DNA from: CAZFBR01 sp035353495 [NCBI: uncultured bacterium]
GTDB lineage: Bacteria > DAOPZR01
Length of the DNA: 8,560 nucleotides
Assembly: GCA_964517215.1 (NCBI GenBank)
Contig: CAZFBR010000152.1
Span: 1 to 8,560 of the forward strand
Reading direction: 5' to 3'
Made by a program: the position numbers and the translations under genes. The notes beneath the pieces were generated by a model, which did not search any database, was not told where the DNA came from, and saw only the letters and a list, made by a program, of their open reading frames with translations. Positions 1 to 7,223 of this stretch are shown in pieces; position 1 is the stretch's first letter, and each line of letters opens with the position of its first letter.

Positions 1-1
1 C

Positions 2-400
2 TATCTCACGCTCGTTGGTTTGTGGGACGAGGTGCGCGACCGTTTTTGCGCTCCGGCAACGCAGCTCTTCATCGGCTAGCAGCAGCGCCTCTGCCTCGCC
101 CGCGGCCTCGCCGCCGAGCCCGTGGTCATTTTTGTTGATGAGTTTATTTCCGCGCTTGACCCGTCCTTGGCGCAGCGCATCGAGGACCGTTTGCTCGCCC
201 TCAGGGAGCACTACACCATCGTTGTCGTCACCCACACCCGCGCCCAGGCCAAGCGCCTCGCCGACTATGTGGTGTTCCTCTATCTGGGGGAAGTCATCGA
301 GCACGGCCTCGCCGCGCAGGTCCTCAACCAGCCGCAGGACCCGCGCACCGCCACCTACCTCGCCGGCAAATTCATCACGGCCGGCCCACACCATCAATAG
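2..400 (+). pseudogene. pstB: Phosphate ABC transporter ATP-binding protein PstB, 3' part, probably a pseudogene
   Basis: Read in the frame that starts at base 2, this is the C-terminal half of PstB, the cytoplasmic ATPase of the PstSCAB phosphate importer. Visible landmarks are LWDEVRDR, then QQRLCLARGLA after the signature, a Walker B region ending VDEF-ISALDP, the H-loop VVVTHTRAQA, and a PstB-like end (FLYLGEVIEHG, then LAGKF). The family reads LSGGQQQR at the signature and DEPTSALDP after Walker B. Here the signature is LFIG-stop-QQR, with TAG at 77-79 in place of the first Gln, and DEPT has become DEFI. The signature Ser and first Gly are lost as well, so the protein would be defective even if the amber codon were read through. 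Several changes look like C-to-T transitions. The C-terminal part is still in frame and well conserved, which points to recent decay. A GTG at 122 could open a short ORF, but it would lack Walker A and the signature. The 5' part lies outside the window, and no phoU follows. Confidence 0.8.
77..79 (+). other. In-frame amber codon inside the ABC signature of pstB
   Basis: TAG stands where PstB proteins have the first Gln of the QQQR stretch that follows LSGG. CAG to TAG is a single C-to-T change, and the next two codons are CAG CAG. The reading frame is recognisably PstB on both sides of it. Confidence 0.8.
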
Positions 401-430
401 TCATTTTCGCATGTCACTTATGTCCCATAT

Positions 431-474
431 ATGCTGCTGTTAACTGCGCCAATCGTTGCCATCAGCAGCAGCAT
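431..474 (+). other. Inverted repeat in the gap downstream of the pstB remnant
   Basis: ATGCTGCTG (431-439) is the exact reverse complement of CAGCAGCAT (466-474). The stem can extend inward by a G-T and a T-A pair, leaving a loop of about 22 bases. No T-run follows, so it is not a typical intrinsic terminator; it may be a weak hairpin at the end of pstB or chance in a CAG-rich stretch. The rest of the 401-560 gap is AT-rich just upstream of the next gene and holds no gene I can support. Confidence 0.3.
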
Positions 475-547
475 TACAGCAGCGGTCGCTGTGACAATAT
501 GGTATATATTATTCTGTTGTGCCAATATTGAGTCTAATCGGTTTCAT

Positions 548-553
548 AAGGGA
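548..553 (+). promoter_or_regulatory. Ribosome binding site of the B12-type radical SAM gene
   Basis: AAGGGA lies seven bases before the ATG at 561. It is the clearest Shine-Dalgarno sequence on the plus strand and supports that start. AT-rich sequence upstream (about 496-540) includes -10-like hexamers such as TATTAT (507-512) and TCTAAT (533-538), but neither has a convincing -35 partner. Confidence 0.6.
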
Positions 554-560
554 TTGATCG

Positions 561-2051
561 ATGCGCATCCTCTTTGTGTGCCGTGGCAGTGAGCAATTCG
601 GCATTGGCATACTCAGTGCCTTAGCCCGCAAGGAAGGCCATACGGTTGGTCTGCTGTTTGACCCCGGTATTGACGATCTCTTCTTCGTACCTTCCGGTGC
701 ACCCGGACGCTGGTTGGAAGAACAATTGCAGCAGCGCATGCTCACCGCCGCTGTCGCTTTCCGTCCTGATCTCGTCGCCGGTTCATGTTTTTCCAATTCT
801 TTCCCCTATCTCAGTCGCCTGCTCATCAGATTGCGCTCTGTACTTCCTGCCTATTTTCTCCTTGGCGGTATCCACGCCTCACTTGCTCCCGCTCATGTTC
901 TCGCCAGTTGCCCTGCGCTTGATGCTGTCGCGGTCGGGGAAAGCGAGCAGGTCTTTCCGGAATTCCTCCGGCGGCTGGCCGCAAAGCAAGATGTGCACAC
1001 CCTCCCCGGATTCTGCTTCCGGGCCGGCACCGGCGTGTTCGAGAATCCGCCTGCGCCGCCAGTCACCAGTCTGGATTTGCTCCCACTGCCGGACAAATCC
1101 CTGTTTCACAACAGCGGGGTTTTTCGTGCCACGCTCGCATTCTGCACCAGCCGGGGCTGCCCCTATCACTGCAGTTTTTGTCAGACCCCGATGCTTACCC
1201 GGACATTCGGCACCGGCCGCATCCGCCGCCTGTCGCCCGCAATTGCGGTCGCCCAACTCCTCGATTATCACCGCCGTTTTCGCGTGCGTCGCATCACGTT
1301 TCAGGACGATGATTTTGCCTATGACACAGCCTGGTTGCAGGAATTTTCCAAACACTATCGGACCGCCATCAACCTGCCCTATCAATGCAATACGCACCCC
1401 CGTTCCGTTTCTTCCGAACGCGTCGCCCTTCTCCGCGACAGCAACTGCCGTTCTGTTTGTCTTGGAGTTCAATCTGGATCCGAGCGTCTGCGTCGCGAGC
1501 GGCTCAACCGGCATGACGCCAATGAGACCATTACTGCAGCCGTTCGACAACTTAAGCTTGGCGGTTTACATCTGGTCCAGGAAATGATGTTCGGGATCCC
1601 CGGCGAAACCGCAGCAGATGTCCATGCCTCAATCGCATTAACACTGGCGTTACAACCCGACAATCTGCCAACTTTCATGTACTATCCGTTCCACCGGACC
1701 GCACTGTACGATACGTTGCGGGTGGAAGGGATCCTTGACGACTCGCTGGCCACCCATGTCAGTGACGGTTGCGCCTCGTATCAGAACGATTCTCTGTTCC
1801 CCTCCAGTCACTTTCCACCGGCAGCTATCACCGCCTTTAACCTGCTGCCGGCAACCTGCCTGCTCACCCGGCTGCCCGGCGGACATGCCATCGCCAAGCG
1901 CCTGCTCGCCCGACCGCCGCAACGCTGGCACAGGTTTGTGCGAGCGCTGACGCTGCCGCTGTTCAACAGCTGGCAATTTCGCGAGCGCGCGATCAATTTG
2001 CTGTTTCAGGTTGCATATGCTGCGCGTCCGCATATTGTTTCCAATCCCTAA
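561..2051 (+). CDS. Radical SAM protein with B12-binding-like N-terminal domain
   Basis: This 496-residue protein has the layout of the B12-binding radical SAM family (BchE/HpnP type). Residues 1-145 form the Rossmann-like N-terminal domain, with GIGILSALARKEGH near the start, GGIHASLAP at 102-110 and the usual GESEQVFPEFL near 126-136. The radical SAM barrel follows, with the [4Fe-4S] motif CPYHCSFC (Cys200, Cys204, Cys207), QDDDF at 248-252, LGVQSGSERL at 301-310 and FGIPGET at 344-350. About 110 C-terminal residues are not assigned. Family members use a 5'-deoxyadenosyl radical, often with cobalamin, for methylation or ring chemistry on unactivated carbons; the substrate here cannot be read. 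The classical cobalt-ligating DxHxxG motif is absent, as in many relatives, so B12 use is likely but not shown. The start is supported by AAGGGA at 548-553 and the gene ends in TAA. A 169-bp gap separates it from the methyltransferase gene on the same strand. Confidence 0.88.
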   Translation: MRILFVCRGSEQFGIGILSALARKEGHTVGLLFDPGIDDLFFVPSGAPGRWLEEQLQQRMLTAAVAFRPDLVAGSCFSNSFPYLSRLLIRLRSVLPAYFLLGGIHASLAPAHVLASCPALDAVAVGESEQVFPEFLRRLAAKQDVHTLPGFCFRAGTGVFENPPAPPVTSLDLLPLPDKSLFHNSGVFRATLAFCTSRGCPYHCSFCQTPMLTRTFGTGRIRRLSPAIAVAQLLDYHRRFRVRRITFQDDDFAYDTAWLQEFSKHYRTAINLPYQCNTHPRSVSSERVALLRDSNCRSVCLGVQSGSERLRRERLNRHDANETITAAVRQLKLGGLHLVQEMMFGIPGETAADVHASIALTLALQPDNLPTFMYYPFHRTALYDTLRVEGILDDSLATHVSDGCASYQNDSLFPSSHFPPAAITAFNLLPATCLLTRLPGGHAIAKRLLARPPQRWHRFVRALTLPLFNSWQFRERAINLLFQVAYAARPHIVSNP

Positions 2052-2220
2052 CCGCCCGAAAGGCTCGCCGCCAGGGGCATGTCGCCGTTCACAGTTTCCG
2101 GCATCCTTTGCCGCTTAACATCGTCTCCTGCTCATAATCACATATCCAGCATATTTCCTTGTTGCTGTCGCATGTTACCGACACGAGACCCGCGCATGAC
2201 AAATATGCTAAGCTCGGCAC
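2052..2220. other. Gap between the radical SAM and methyltransferase genes
   Basis: This 169-bp gap shows no convincing gene, RNA or terminator. Just before the methyltransferase ATG there is a -10-like TATGCT (2204-2209), only 11 bases from the start codon, with no good -35 and no Shine-Dalgarno sequence. If that hexamer is used, the transcript would be almost leaderless. Otherwise the gene would be read from the upstream promoter. Confidence 0.3.
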
Positions 2221-3174
2221 ATGACTACTGGTACCACGACTACCACAGACAGGCGACAACCGTTGCCGACGTCTGCCGCTGCAGCACCAACCGCCTTCCC
2301 CTGCGATCTCTGCGGGGCAACCGCGCGACAGGTTATTGCGCCGTACACCGCTTGTCATCGTCTCGTCCGTTGCCGTGTCTGTGGTCTCATTTTCGTCGAT
2401 CCGCCGCTTGCTACCGACACCGCGACCTATGATCAACGTTATTTTTTCAGTACTGCCCCTGACCAATTCGGCTATGCCGATTACCACTCCTGCGCCGCTG
2501 CGCCGGTCTACTCCGCAATGCTCGACGCAGTGGAACAGTATGGCATTCCGCATACCGGTTTGCTCGATATCGGATGCGCCGCCGGTCATCTCCTGCGAGT
2601 CGCCCGGCAACGTGACTGGACAGACCTCAACGGCACCGATCTTTCTTCCTGCTTCGCCGCCCAGCTCGCTGTCGAAGAGTTTTCCTTTTCCTGCGGCGAT
2701 TTTTGCTCGCTCTCTTTTTCACGAACCTTCAATGCCATCACTGCGATTGACGTTCTCGAACACTGCCGTTCGCCCCGTCTCTTTTTGCAGCACTGCCGCA
2801 GCATACTAAATCCTGACGGCATATTGGCAATGATCGTCCCCGATGATTTCGCCAATCTTCCGGCACGATTCACCCCACCCGATCTCGCGCTTGCCAAACT
2901 GCCGGAACACCTGTTCTACTTTTCGCCAACCACACTTTCCCGGTTAGTCACCACCTGTGGTTTTGCCGTTTTGGATTTCTGCACGTATGAGGTCAAGTTT
3001 GACAAGTTCGTTCCCGCACTGCGGCGTGGGTATTCTCCTGCGCAATTGCGTGCCCGGCAGCAGCTATTCTACCAGCGTCACCCGTCTGTTGCCCGCGTGC
3101 TTGAGTCACTGGTCCGGCAAACCAATACCGGCGGCACCATGCGGCTGATTGCGCGCGCCGCCACACAACCATGA
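2221..3174 (+). CDS. Class I SAM-dependent methyltransferase with N-terminal zinc ribbon
   Basis: This 317-residue protein resembles the UbiG-like (Methyltransf_23 type) methyltransferases common in polysaccharide and natural-product clusters. After a low-complexity Thr/Ala-rich start (residues 1-25), Cys28/Cys31 and Cys51/Cys54 form a probable zinc ribbon, with CGLIFVDPP after the second pair. The Rossmann core shows motif I LLDIGCAAG (114-122), GTDLS at 138-142 and ITAIDVLEH (173-181), followed by LNPDGIL and HLFYFSP (230-236), all typical of the group. It would transfer a methyl group from S-adenosylmethionine to a sugar or other small molecule in the cytoplasm; the acceptor is unknown. 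No Shine-Dalgarno sequence precedes the ATG, and the next in-frame Met is residue 100, beyond the zinc ribbon, so this start is the sensible choice. Its TGA stop overlaps the next gene's ATG (ATGA, 3171-3174), so translation of the two is probably coupled. Confidence 0.87.
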   Translation: MTTGTTTTTDRRQPLPTSAAAAPTAFPCDLCGATARQVIAPYTACHRLVRCRVCGLIFVDPPLATDTATYDQRYFFSTAPDQFGYADYHSCAAAPVYSAMLDAVEQYGIPHTGLLDIGCAAGHLLRVARQRDWTDLNGTDLSSCFAAQLAVEEFSFSCGDFCSLSFSRTFNAITAIDVLEHCRSPRLFLQHCRSILNPDGILAMIVPDDFANLPARFTPPDLALAKLPEHLFYFSPTTLSRLVTTCGFAVLDFCTYEVKFDKFVPALRRGYSPAQLRARQQLFYQRHPSVARVLESLVRQTNTGGTMRLIARAATQP

Positions 3175-4661
3175 GCAGGGACCATTGCACCACCCGCACA
3201 TGGTTCTATCGTGGGGTACTGCTGTGTATCATCGCCGGTTATGGCAGTCTTATGCTCCACGGCAACCTCCACCGCTACGCCGACGGCGGGGCAACGCTCG
3301 ATCTGGGGATTGTCGCGCAGATTCTGTGGAACACCGTCCACGGTCGGCCTCTACAGACCAGCCTTGCGCCGATCAATGGATCCATACTTACCGAGCATTT
3401 CAATCCGCTGTACTACCCGCTCGCCCTTCTCTACTGCTGGCGCGAGGATCCCCGGCTTATTTTGATCGTGCAAACCGTCATTATCATGCTCACCCTCATC
3501 CCGCTCTGGCATTTGGCCAGCTACCGGCTCGGCCGGCCGGCCGCGCTGTGTATCGTCGGTGCGTTTGCGGCGAATCCTGTCGTTCAGTACATAAACTTTT
3601 TTGATTTTCATCCGATTACCTGCACCATGCCGCTGTATGCTGCCGCGCTCTACCGCTACTACCGGCGCGATTTTCGTCGCTGTGCGTTCCTGCTGTTCGG
3701 TACACTGTTCGTTGACGAAGCCGCCTGCGCCATTACTGCCTGTTTCGGCGTATTTCTTCTGCTCCATCGCCATTTCCGCTTCGGCGGGTGGTGTTTCGCC
3801 ATCAGCGTCTGCTGGTTTGCCGTTATCATAACGCTGATCATGCCGTTCGTGGCGGGCAACGGTTCGCTCAATTACTCCTACAATAACTATTTCACCTATC
3901 TTGCCGCCCCCTCCGGAGCCGGCAAACTGTGGTATGCGGCAACCCATCCCGCCGTAATTTCGCAACAGCTCTGCAACCAGACTTCAGCAGGCTATCTGTT
4001 CGTGCTCTTTGCCAATTTTGCATTTTTACCGCTGGTGGCACCGTCGCTACTGGTCCCGGTATTCCCCCAGTTTGTTTTTAATCTGCTGAGCGATTTCCAT
4101 GATACCGCCACCATCCACCTGCATTATAACGCAACCATCGTGGTCTTCCTCATCGCCGGCTGCATTGCCGCTATCCGCCGGTTGGGGAATCGGCTGCGGT
4201 TTCGCAGCCGGCCCATCGTGGTGCCGCTGGCAATGTTCCTGCTCGTGATCAGCGGGTTGGCTCATGGTTTCGACAGTCCGCTGCCGTTCCTCACCACGCG
4301 CCAATACCTGTATCCAGGTTATGGCGAACCGGACCGTTTCGCACACGCCCGGCAGCTGCTGCGCCTGATTCCTGCCGCTGCATCGGTCGGCACCGAGCAT
4401 AAGTACTGGGCCTATCTTGCCCATCGCCCGCAGCTCTACGTGTTCTGGGACCAGCATCCTGAAGCTGAGTTTTACCTGCTTGATACCCGGGAAACGGTTG
4501 TGCCAAAGATCCGCCCCACCCGTGCCGATTTCATTGCCGCCTGTCTTGCGCAGGAGCGGTATTGCCTGTTGGCCAGCAATGACGGCATCGTCCTGCTGCA
4601 GCGTCGTCCGACATCGCCCGACACCGCGACGGTTCCGCCACTACGTGATATCGCACGATAA
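3171..4661 (+). CDS. DUF2079 family multi-pass membrane protein, probable GT-C-like glycosyltransferase
   Basis: This 496-residue integral membrane protein has clear DUF2079 landmarks: DLGIVAQILWNTVHGRP (44-60), EHFNPLYY (75-82), INFFDFHP (141-148), and LFVDEAAC (179-186) where relatives often read KED. About eight or nine hydrophobic segments are visible, roughly at 11-30, 95-117, 123-140, 170-198, 207-228, 273-300, 321-336 and 348-365. A soluble C-terminal portion from about 370 includes GTEHKYWAYLAHRPQLY. DUF2079 proteins are thought to be related to GT-C lipid-linked glycosyltransferases, with an acidic residue in the first outer loop (here Asp44) as the catalytic candidate. That is family inference; the family is poorly characterised. 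The gene starts inside the stop of the methyltransferase gene (ATGA) without its own Shine-Dalgarno sequence, which implies coupled translation. It ends in TAA and is the last gene of the plus-strand unit. Confidence 0.82.
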   Translation: MSRDHCTTRTWFYRGVLLCIIAGYGSLMLHGNLHRYADGGATLDLGIVAQILWNTVHGRPLQTSLAPINGSILTEHFNPLYYPLALLYCWREDPRLILIVQTVIIMLTLIPLWHLASYRLGRPAALCIVGAFAANPVVQYINFFDFHPITCTMPLYAAALYRYYRRDFRRCAFLLFGTLFVDEAACAITACFGVFLLLHRHFRFGGWCFAISVCWFAVIITLIMPFVAGNGSLNYSYNNYFTYLAAPSGAGKLWYAATHPAVISQQLCNQTSAGYLFVLFANFAFLPLVAPSLLVPVFPQFVFNLLSDFHDTATIHLHYNATIVVFLIAGCIAAIRRLGNRLRFRSRPIVVPLAMFLLVISGLAHGFDSPLPFLTTRQYLYPGYGEPDRFAHARQLLRLIPAAASVGTEHKYWAYLAHRPQLYVFWDQHPEAEFYLLDTRETVVPKIRPTRADFIAACLAQERYCLLASNDGIVLLQRRPTSPDTATVPPLRDIAR

Positions 4662-4874
4662 TTCTGCGCATCCTGTATACGCAACTCCGGAGGCACCGCA
4701 TTGCTGCCGTGGGCTGGTGGTTCCGGCGCAAACCTTTACCGCCCGTTGCGGCATGGTGATGCTTGTGGTACCTCGGTAGTAGCCCGCGCATTTCAGCCAG
4801 CCGTATCCGTTCAGGATGAAAATAGCGGGCAAACGGTCGCTGCCTGCTGCTCCCACTCCACCCATCAGCGGCCA

Positions 4875-4889
4875 TGGTCGGGACGACCA
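4875..4889. terminator. Short hairpin at the convergent junction, possible weak bidirectional terminator
   Basis: TGGTCG-GGA-CGACCA forms a 6-bp stem with a 3-base loop. It lies 15 bases beyond the stop of the minus-strand operon and about 210 bases beyond the plus-strand unit. Neither side has a proper T-run; the plus strand continues GTACTGATCTTTGC. An intrinsic terminator role is therefore only a possibility. The rest of the 4662-4903 gap contains nothing I recognise. Confidence 0.3.
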
Positions 4890-4903
4890 GTACTGATCTT
4901 TGC

Positions 4904-5950
4904 TTACCGTCCGATTTCGCGCAGCCAGTTTAACAGCACCCGCGGCTGCAGGCCGTAGATCAGGGCATTTTCCATATCGCACGCCACACGGCATGACTGA
5001 CACGGCAACCGGCGCAACCGGGAAAAGGCCGCCGCCACGCCACCGGCACCACGCACCGGTTCACCCGGGATAATGCCGTGACACTGGCCACAGGCATACA
5101 ATGCGCCGTCGGCATACAAATGGCAATACAATTTACCCGCAACGCACTGTATCCCCCGGCCGCTTGCGGCATAGAGCTCCCGATAATCGGGCCAGCGCCG
5201 CAGGAATTCAAGATAGGCCAGCGTCGAGCCGATCGGTGCGCCACTGCGCTTCAGCCCGATCAGCTGGTCAAGCATCCGGTGAGTTTCTTCAGTGTCGGGG
5301 ATCAGATCGCTGATCCGCGCGGCACACGGTAAAAGAAAATTATCGTTTTCTTCCGGCAAATGCTGCAGCAGCGTAAAATTGGCAACGGTGCGATACTGCC
5401 GCGCCTGATCGATCAGGTACTCGATTTCCGTCCCGGTCCGGCGATTCAGTACCGTTGTTGTCCAGAACTTGATTCCCCGATGTGCCAGGGCCTCCTTGGC
5501 CGCCAGCACCCTCCGAAACGTGCCCGCACCACGCAGGCTGTCATGCACCGCTTCCCGGCCGTCGTGGCTCAGCATAACCACATCCACTCCGCGCACACGC
5601 TCCGCCTGTTCCGCCAACAACAACCCGTTGGTCGACACGGCGATAAACATCCTCAAGCGACGGGCCGCGTCAATGATCCGTTCCAATTCCGGGACCAGCA
5701 GCGGTTCCCCCCCCGTCAGATTCAGTTTCACCGTCCCGAGTGCGGCAAACTGCTGCAAACAGTCGATGACAAAATCGGCTGGCAGCTGGCGGCAGGTCGT
5801 CGCCGCCATGCGATCATAATCGCAATACACACAATTGGCATTGCAGCGCTCGGTCAGGTGGACATACACCCCGAGCGGCCGGCGAAATCGCGCATCGGTT
5901 TGTGCCCGCAGCGCCGCCATGCCGCCATGCCACAGCGCGCGGAGCTTCAT
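4904..5950 (-). CDS. Radical SAM/SPASM domain protein (second of a tandem pair)
   Basis: With the ATG at 5950 this is a 348-residue radical SAM enzyme. The [4Fe-4S] motif CNANCVYC uses Cys36, Cys40 and Cys43. TGGEPLL (79-85), VSTNGLL (105-111) and MLSHDG (126-131) follow as in the SPASM/MoaA-like group. The C-terminal third carries seven cysteines in a SPASM-like arrangement (Cys269, 276, 287, 290, 317, 320, 324), suggesting auxiliary Fe-S clusters. SPASM enzymes modify peptides, sugars or other substrates by radical chemistry; no precursor peptide is visible here, so the substrate is open. The protein ends LQPRVLLNWLREIGR, nearly the same tail as its upstream neighbour. The frame stays open upstream to 6076, but that would overlap the neighbour by 130 bases. 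The ATG at 5950 instead overlaps its TGA stop as ATGA and has GGGA just upstream, so I prefer it. Last gene of the minus-strand operon. Confidence 0.87.
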   Translation of the reverse strand: MKLRALWHGGMAALRAQTDARFRRPLGVYVHLTERCNANCVYCDYDRMAATTCRQLPADFVIDCLQQFAALGTVKLNLTGGEPLLVPELERIIDAARRLRMFIAVSTNGLLLAEQAERVRGVDVVMLSHDGREAVHDSLRGAGTFRRVLAAKEALAHRGIKFWTTTVLNRRTGTEIEYLIDQARQYRTVANFTLLQHLPEENDNFLLPCAARISDLIPDTEETHRMLDQLIGLKRSGAPIGSTLAYLEFLRRWPDYRELYAASGRGIQCVAGKLYCHLYADGALYACGQCHGIIPGEPVRGAGGVAAAFSRLRRLPCQSCRVACDMENALIYGLQPRVLLNWLREIGR

Positions 5951-7005
5951 TTCCCGGTTAACGCGTTGCGCAAGTAGTTCAACAGCAGGCGGGGGCGCAG
6001 CGCCAGCAGGCCGTTGCGGTCGATGTAGGAAAATGTATAGCAGGCGTCGCATCCGCCGCGCGTCAATCGCGCCCAAGCGGAGGCAACGCCCCCGTCGCGA
6101 ACGTTCAGCACCGGATAGTCATTCCAGAAATTGCAGCAGGGATACATCCGTCCGTCACCGTCGATAAATGCCACATAATCGCCGTGGCGGCAGGTATCAT
6201 AACGGTATGTTTCCGGCAATTCTGCCGCACCGGCCCGCAGGCGCGCAAACGGCAGCGGCCAGTCGCGGGCACGGGCAAAACCTTCGCGGGAGAACTGCAG
6301 CGGGGCGCCGCGGCGCTTCTGCTCCGCGATGTAGTCCAGCAGTTCGCGAAACCGGGCATCAGGCGGGAGGAAAGACACAAAGCTTGCCCCGCCCTGCTGC
6401 CGCGGGACAAAACTGAAAGTACTGCTGAAATTGAGCAGGGCGCATTTGTCACGCGCCAACGCAACAAGAAAATCAATATCGGTGATCGTGGTGGTTGCCG
6501 TCAGCATGGCATTCAACCGCACGGGTACTCCCAGCGCGCGGCAACAGTCGATCCCCGCGATAATCGGGTCAAACGTCCCAGCGCCGCGATTGGCCTCCGT
6601 CGCTGCACGCTCTCCGTCGATGCTGATACAGATGCTGTGCAGACGCCGCACCACTTCCTGCCGCTGCGGGATCAGCACTGCATTGGTGATCATATCGGTA
6701 TTAAAGCCGCAATCCCGGCAGCAGGCCACGATCTCGCCGATATCCGGACGCAACAGCGGTTCGCCACCCTGCAGCTGCAGGAAAACGGTCCCCAGCCGGC
6801 GCAATTCATGCAATATGCTGGTAATCTCCGCCAGGGTGAATTCACGTTCAGTCGTGCGGTGATGATAATCGCCATAACAGTACCGGCAATTCAGGTTGCA
6901 CCGGTTGGTAACCGCCAGAAAAACATTGAGCGGAAATCGCCGCCGGAATAACCGCGCCCATGCCAGTCGTGCGAAGCCGCCCGCCATCGCCGCAAGCGTA
7001 GCCAT
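5947..7005 (-). CDS. Radical SAM protein with reduced SPASM/twitch-like C-terminus (first of a tandem pair)
   Basis: With the ATG at 7005 this is a 352-residue protein. The radical SAM motif CNLNCRYC falls at Cys36, Cys40 and Cys43, the same positions as in its downstream neighbour. QGGEPLL (79-85), ITNAVL (106-111) and ISIDG (127-131) match the same family; ITNAV replaces the common TNG. The C-terminal region has fewer cysteines than the neighbour (Cys272, 290, 291, 319, 322), with IDGDGRMYPCC around the middle ones, so its auxiliary cluster set is probably smaller. The tail LRPRLLLNYLRNALTGK closely parallels the neighbour's, supporting tandem duplication followed by divergence. The frame is open up to 7155, but the first 50 codons would overlap the transketolase C-terminal domain. 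The ATG at 7005 shares a base with that gene's TAA (TAATG), a typical coupled start. Substrate unknown. Confidence 0.87.
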   Translation of the reverse strand: MATLAAMAGGFARLAWARLFRRRFPLNVFLAVTNRCNLNCRYCYGDYHHRTTEREFTLAEITSILHELRRLGTVFLQLQGGEPLLRPDIGEIVACCRDCGFNTDMITNAVLIPQRQEVVRRLHSICISIDGERAATEANRGAGTFDPIIAGIDCCRALGVPVRLNAMLTATTTITDIDFLVALARDKCALLNFSSTFSFVPRQQGGASFVSFLPPDARFRELLDYIAEQKRRGAPLQFSREGFARARDWPLPFARLRAGAAELPETYRYDTCRHGDYVAFIDGDGRMYPCCNFWNDYPVLNVRDGGVASAWARLTRGGCDACYTFSYIDRNGLLALRPRLLLNYLRNALTGK

Positions 7006-7223
7006 TACACCGCGTCCCGTCGTATCCGGTCGGCAATCTTCTGGGCAACCTGCTCCGGCATCAGTCCGTAACTCCGGTACAAATCTTCCCGCGATCCGAA
7101 CCGGTAGCAATATTCCTCCGGCAAGCCAATCCGCTGCAATCGTGCACCATCGCACTCCGCAAGCATTTCCGCTACTGCGCTGCCCAATCCGCCACTGCAG
7201 CAGTGTTCCTCATAGGTAAACAT
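7005..7223 (-). CDS. Transketolase C-terminal domain, separated from its PYR domain by an in-frame TAG
   Basis: These 72 residues are the third (C-terminal) domain of a transketolase, which helps form the dimer and substrate pocket. FTYEEHCCSGGLGSAVAE matches the family's TVEEH...GGLGSAVAE, followed by LQRIGLPEEYCY and YGLMPEQVAQKI. The ORF is in the same frame as the preceding PYR-domain ORF and begins with an ATG right after that ORF's TAG. No Shine-Dalgarno sequence precedes this ATG, so independent expression would depend on termination and reinitiation. A stand-alone transketolase C-terminal domain is unusual. It could be a real third subunit, the end of a readthrough product, or half of a broken gene. 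Its TAA overlaps the next start as TAATG. Confidence 0.8.
   Translation of the reverse strand: MFTYEEHCCSGGLGSAVAEMLAECDGARLQRIGLPEEYCYRFGSREDLYRSYGLMPEQVAQKIADRIRRDAV

Noticed and set aside
15-443. A 142-residue plus-strand ORF overlapping the pstB remnant
   Set aside because: It is Ser/Pro/Arg-rich low-complexity sequence in another frame of a recognisable PstB reading, typical of a shadow ORF in GC-rich DNA.
484-540. Sigma70-like promoter before the B12-type radical SAM gene
   Set aside because: Good -10-like hexamers exist (TATTAT, TCTAAT), but none has a -35 hexamer at 16-18 bases, so I do not call a promoter.
398-593. Open frame continuing past the pstB terminal TAG, encoding a hydrophobic stretch
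   Set aside because: It would exist only if TAG were read as sense. It runs over the ribosome binding site and start of the next gene, and PstB proteins normally end near 400. An open frame this long is not improbable by chance.
2079-2432. Small cysteine-containing ORF that might be a radical SAM precursor peptide
   Set aside because: Most of it overlaps the methyltransferase gene in another frame, it has no ribosome binding site, and it shows no leader/core organisation.
3530-3546. Repeated GGCC palindromes in the DUF2079 gene
   Set aside because: They fall within conserved coding sequence (RLGRPAAL) and reflect GC-rich codons rather than a separate element.
4641-5003. Minus-strand ORF across the convergent gap
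   Set aside because: It has no recognisable family, overlaps the ends of both flanking genes, and shows no ribosome binding site or conserved motif. Treated as chance.
5360-5977. 205-residue plus-strand ORF opposite the radical SAM/SPASM gene
   Set aside because: It lies antisense to a gene with clear catalytic motifs and has a composition typical of a mirror ORF. The similar ORFs at 6184-6951 and 7729-8241 are rejected for the same reason.
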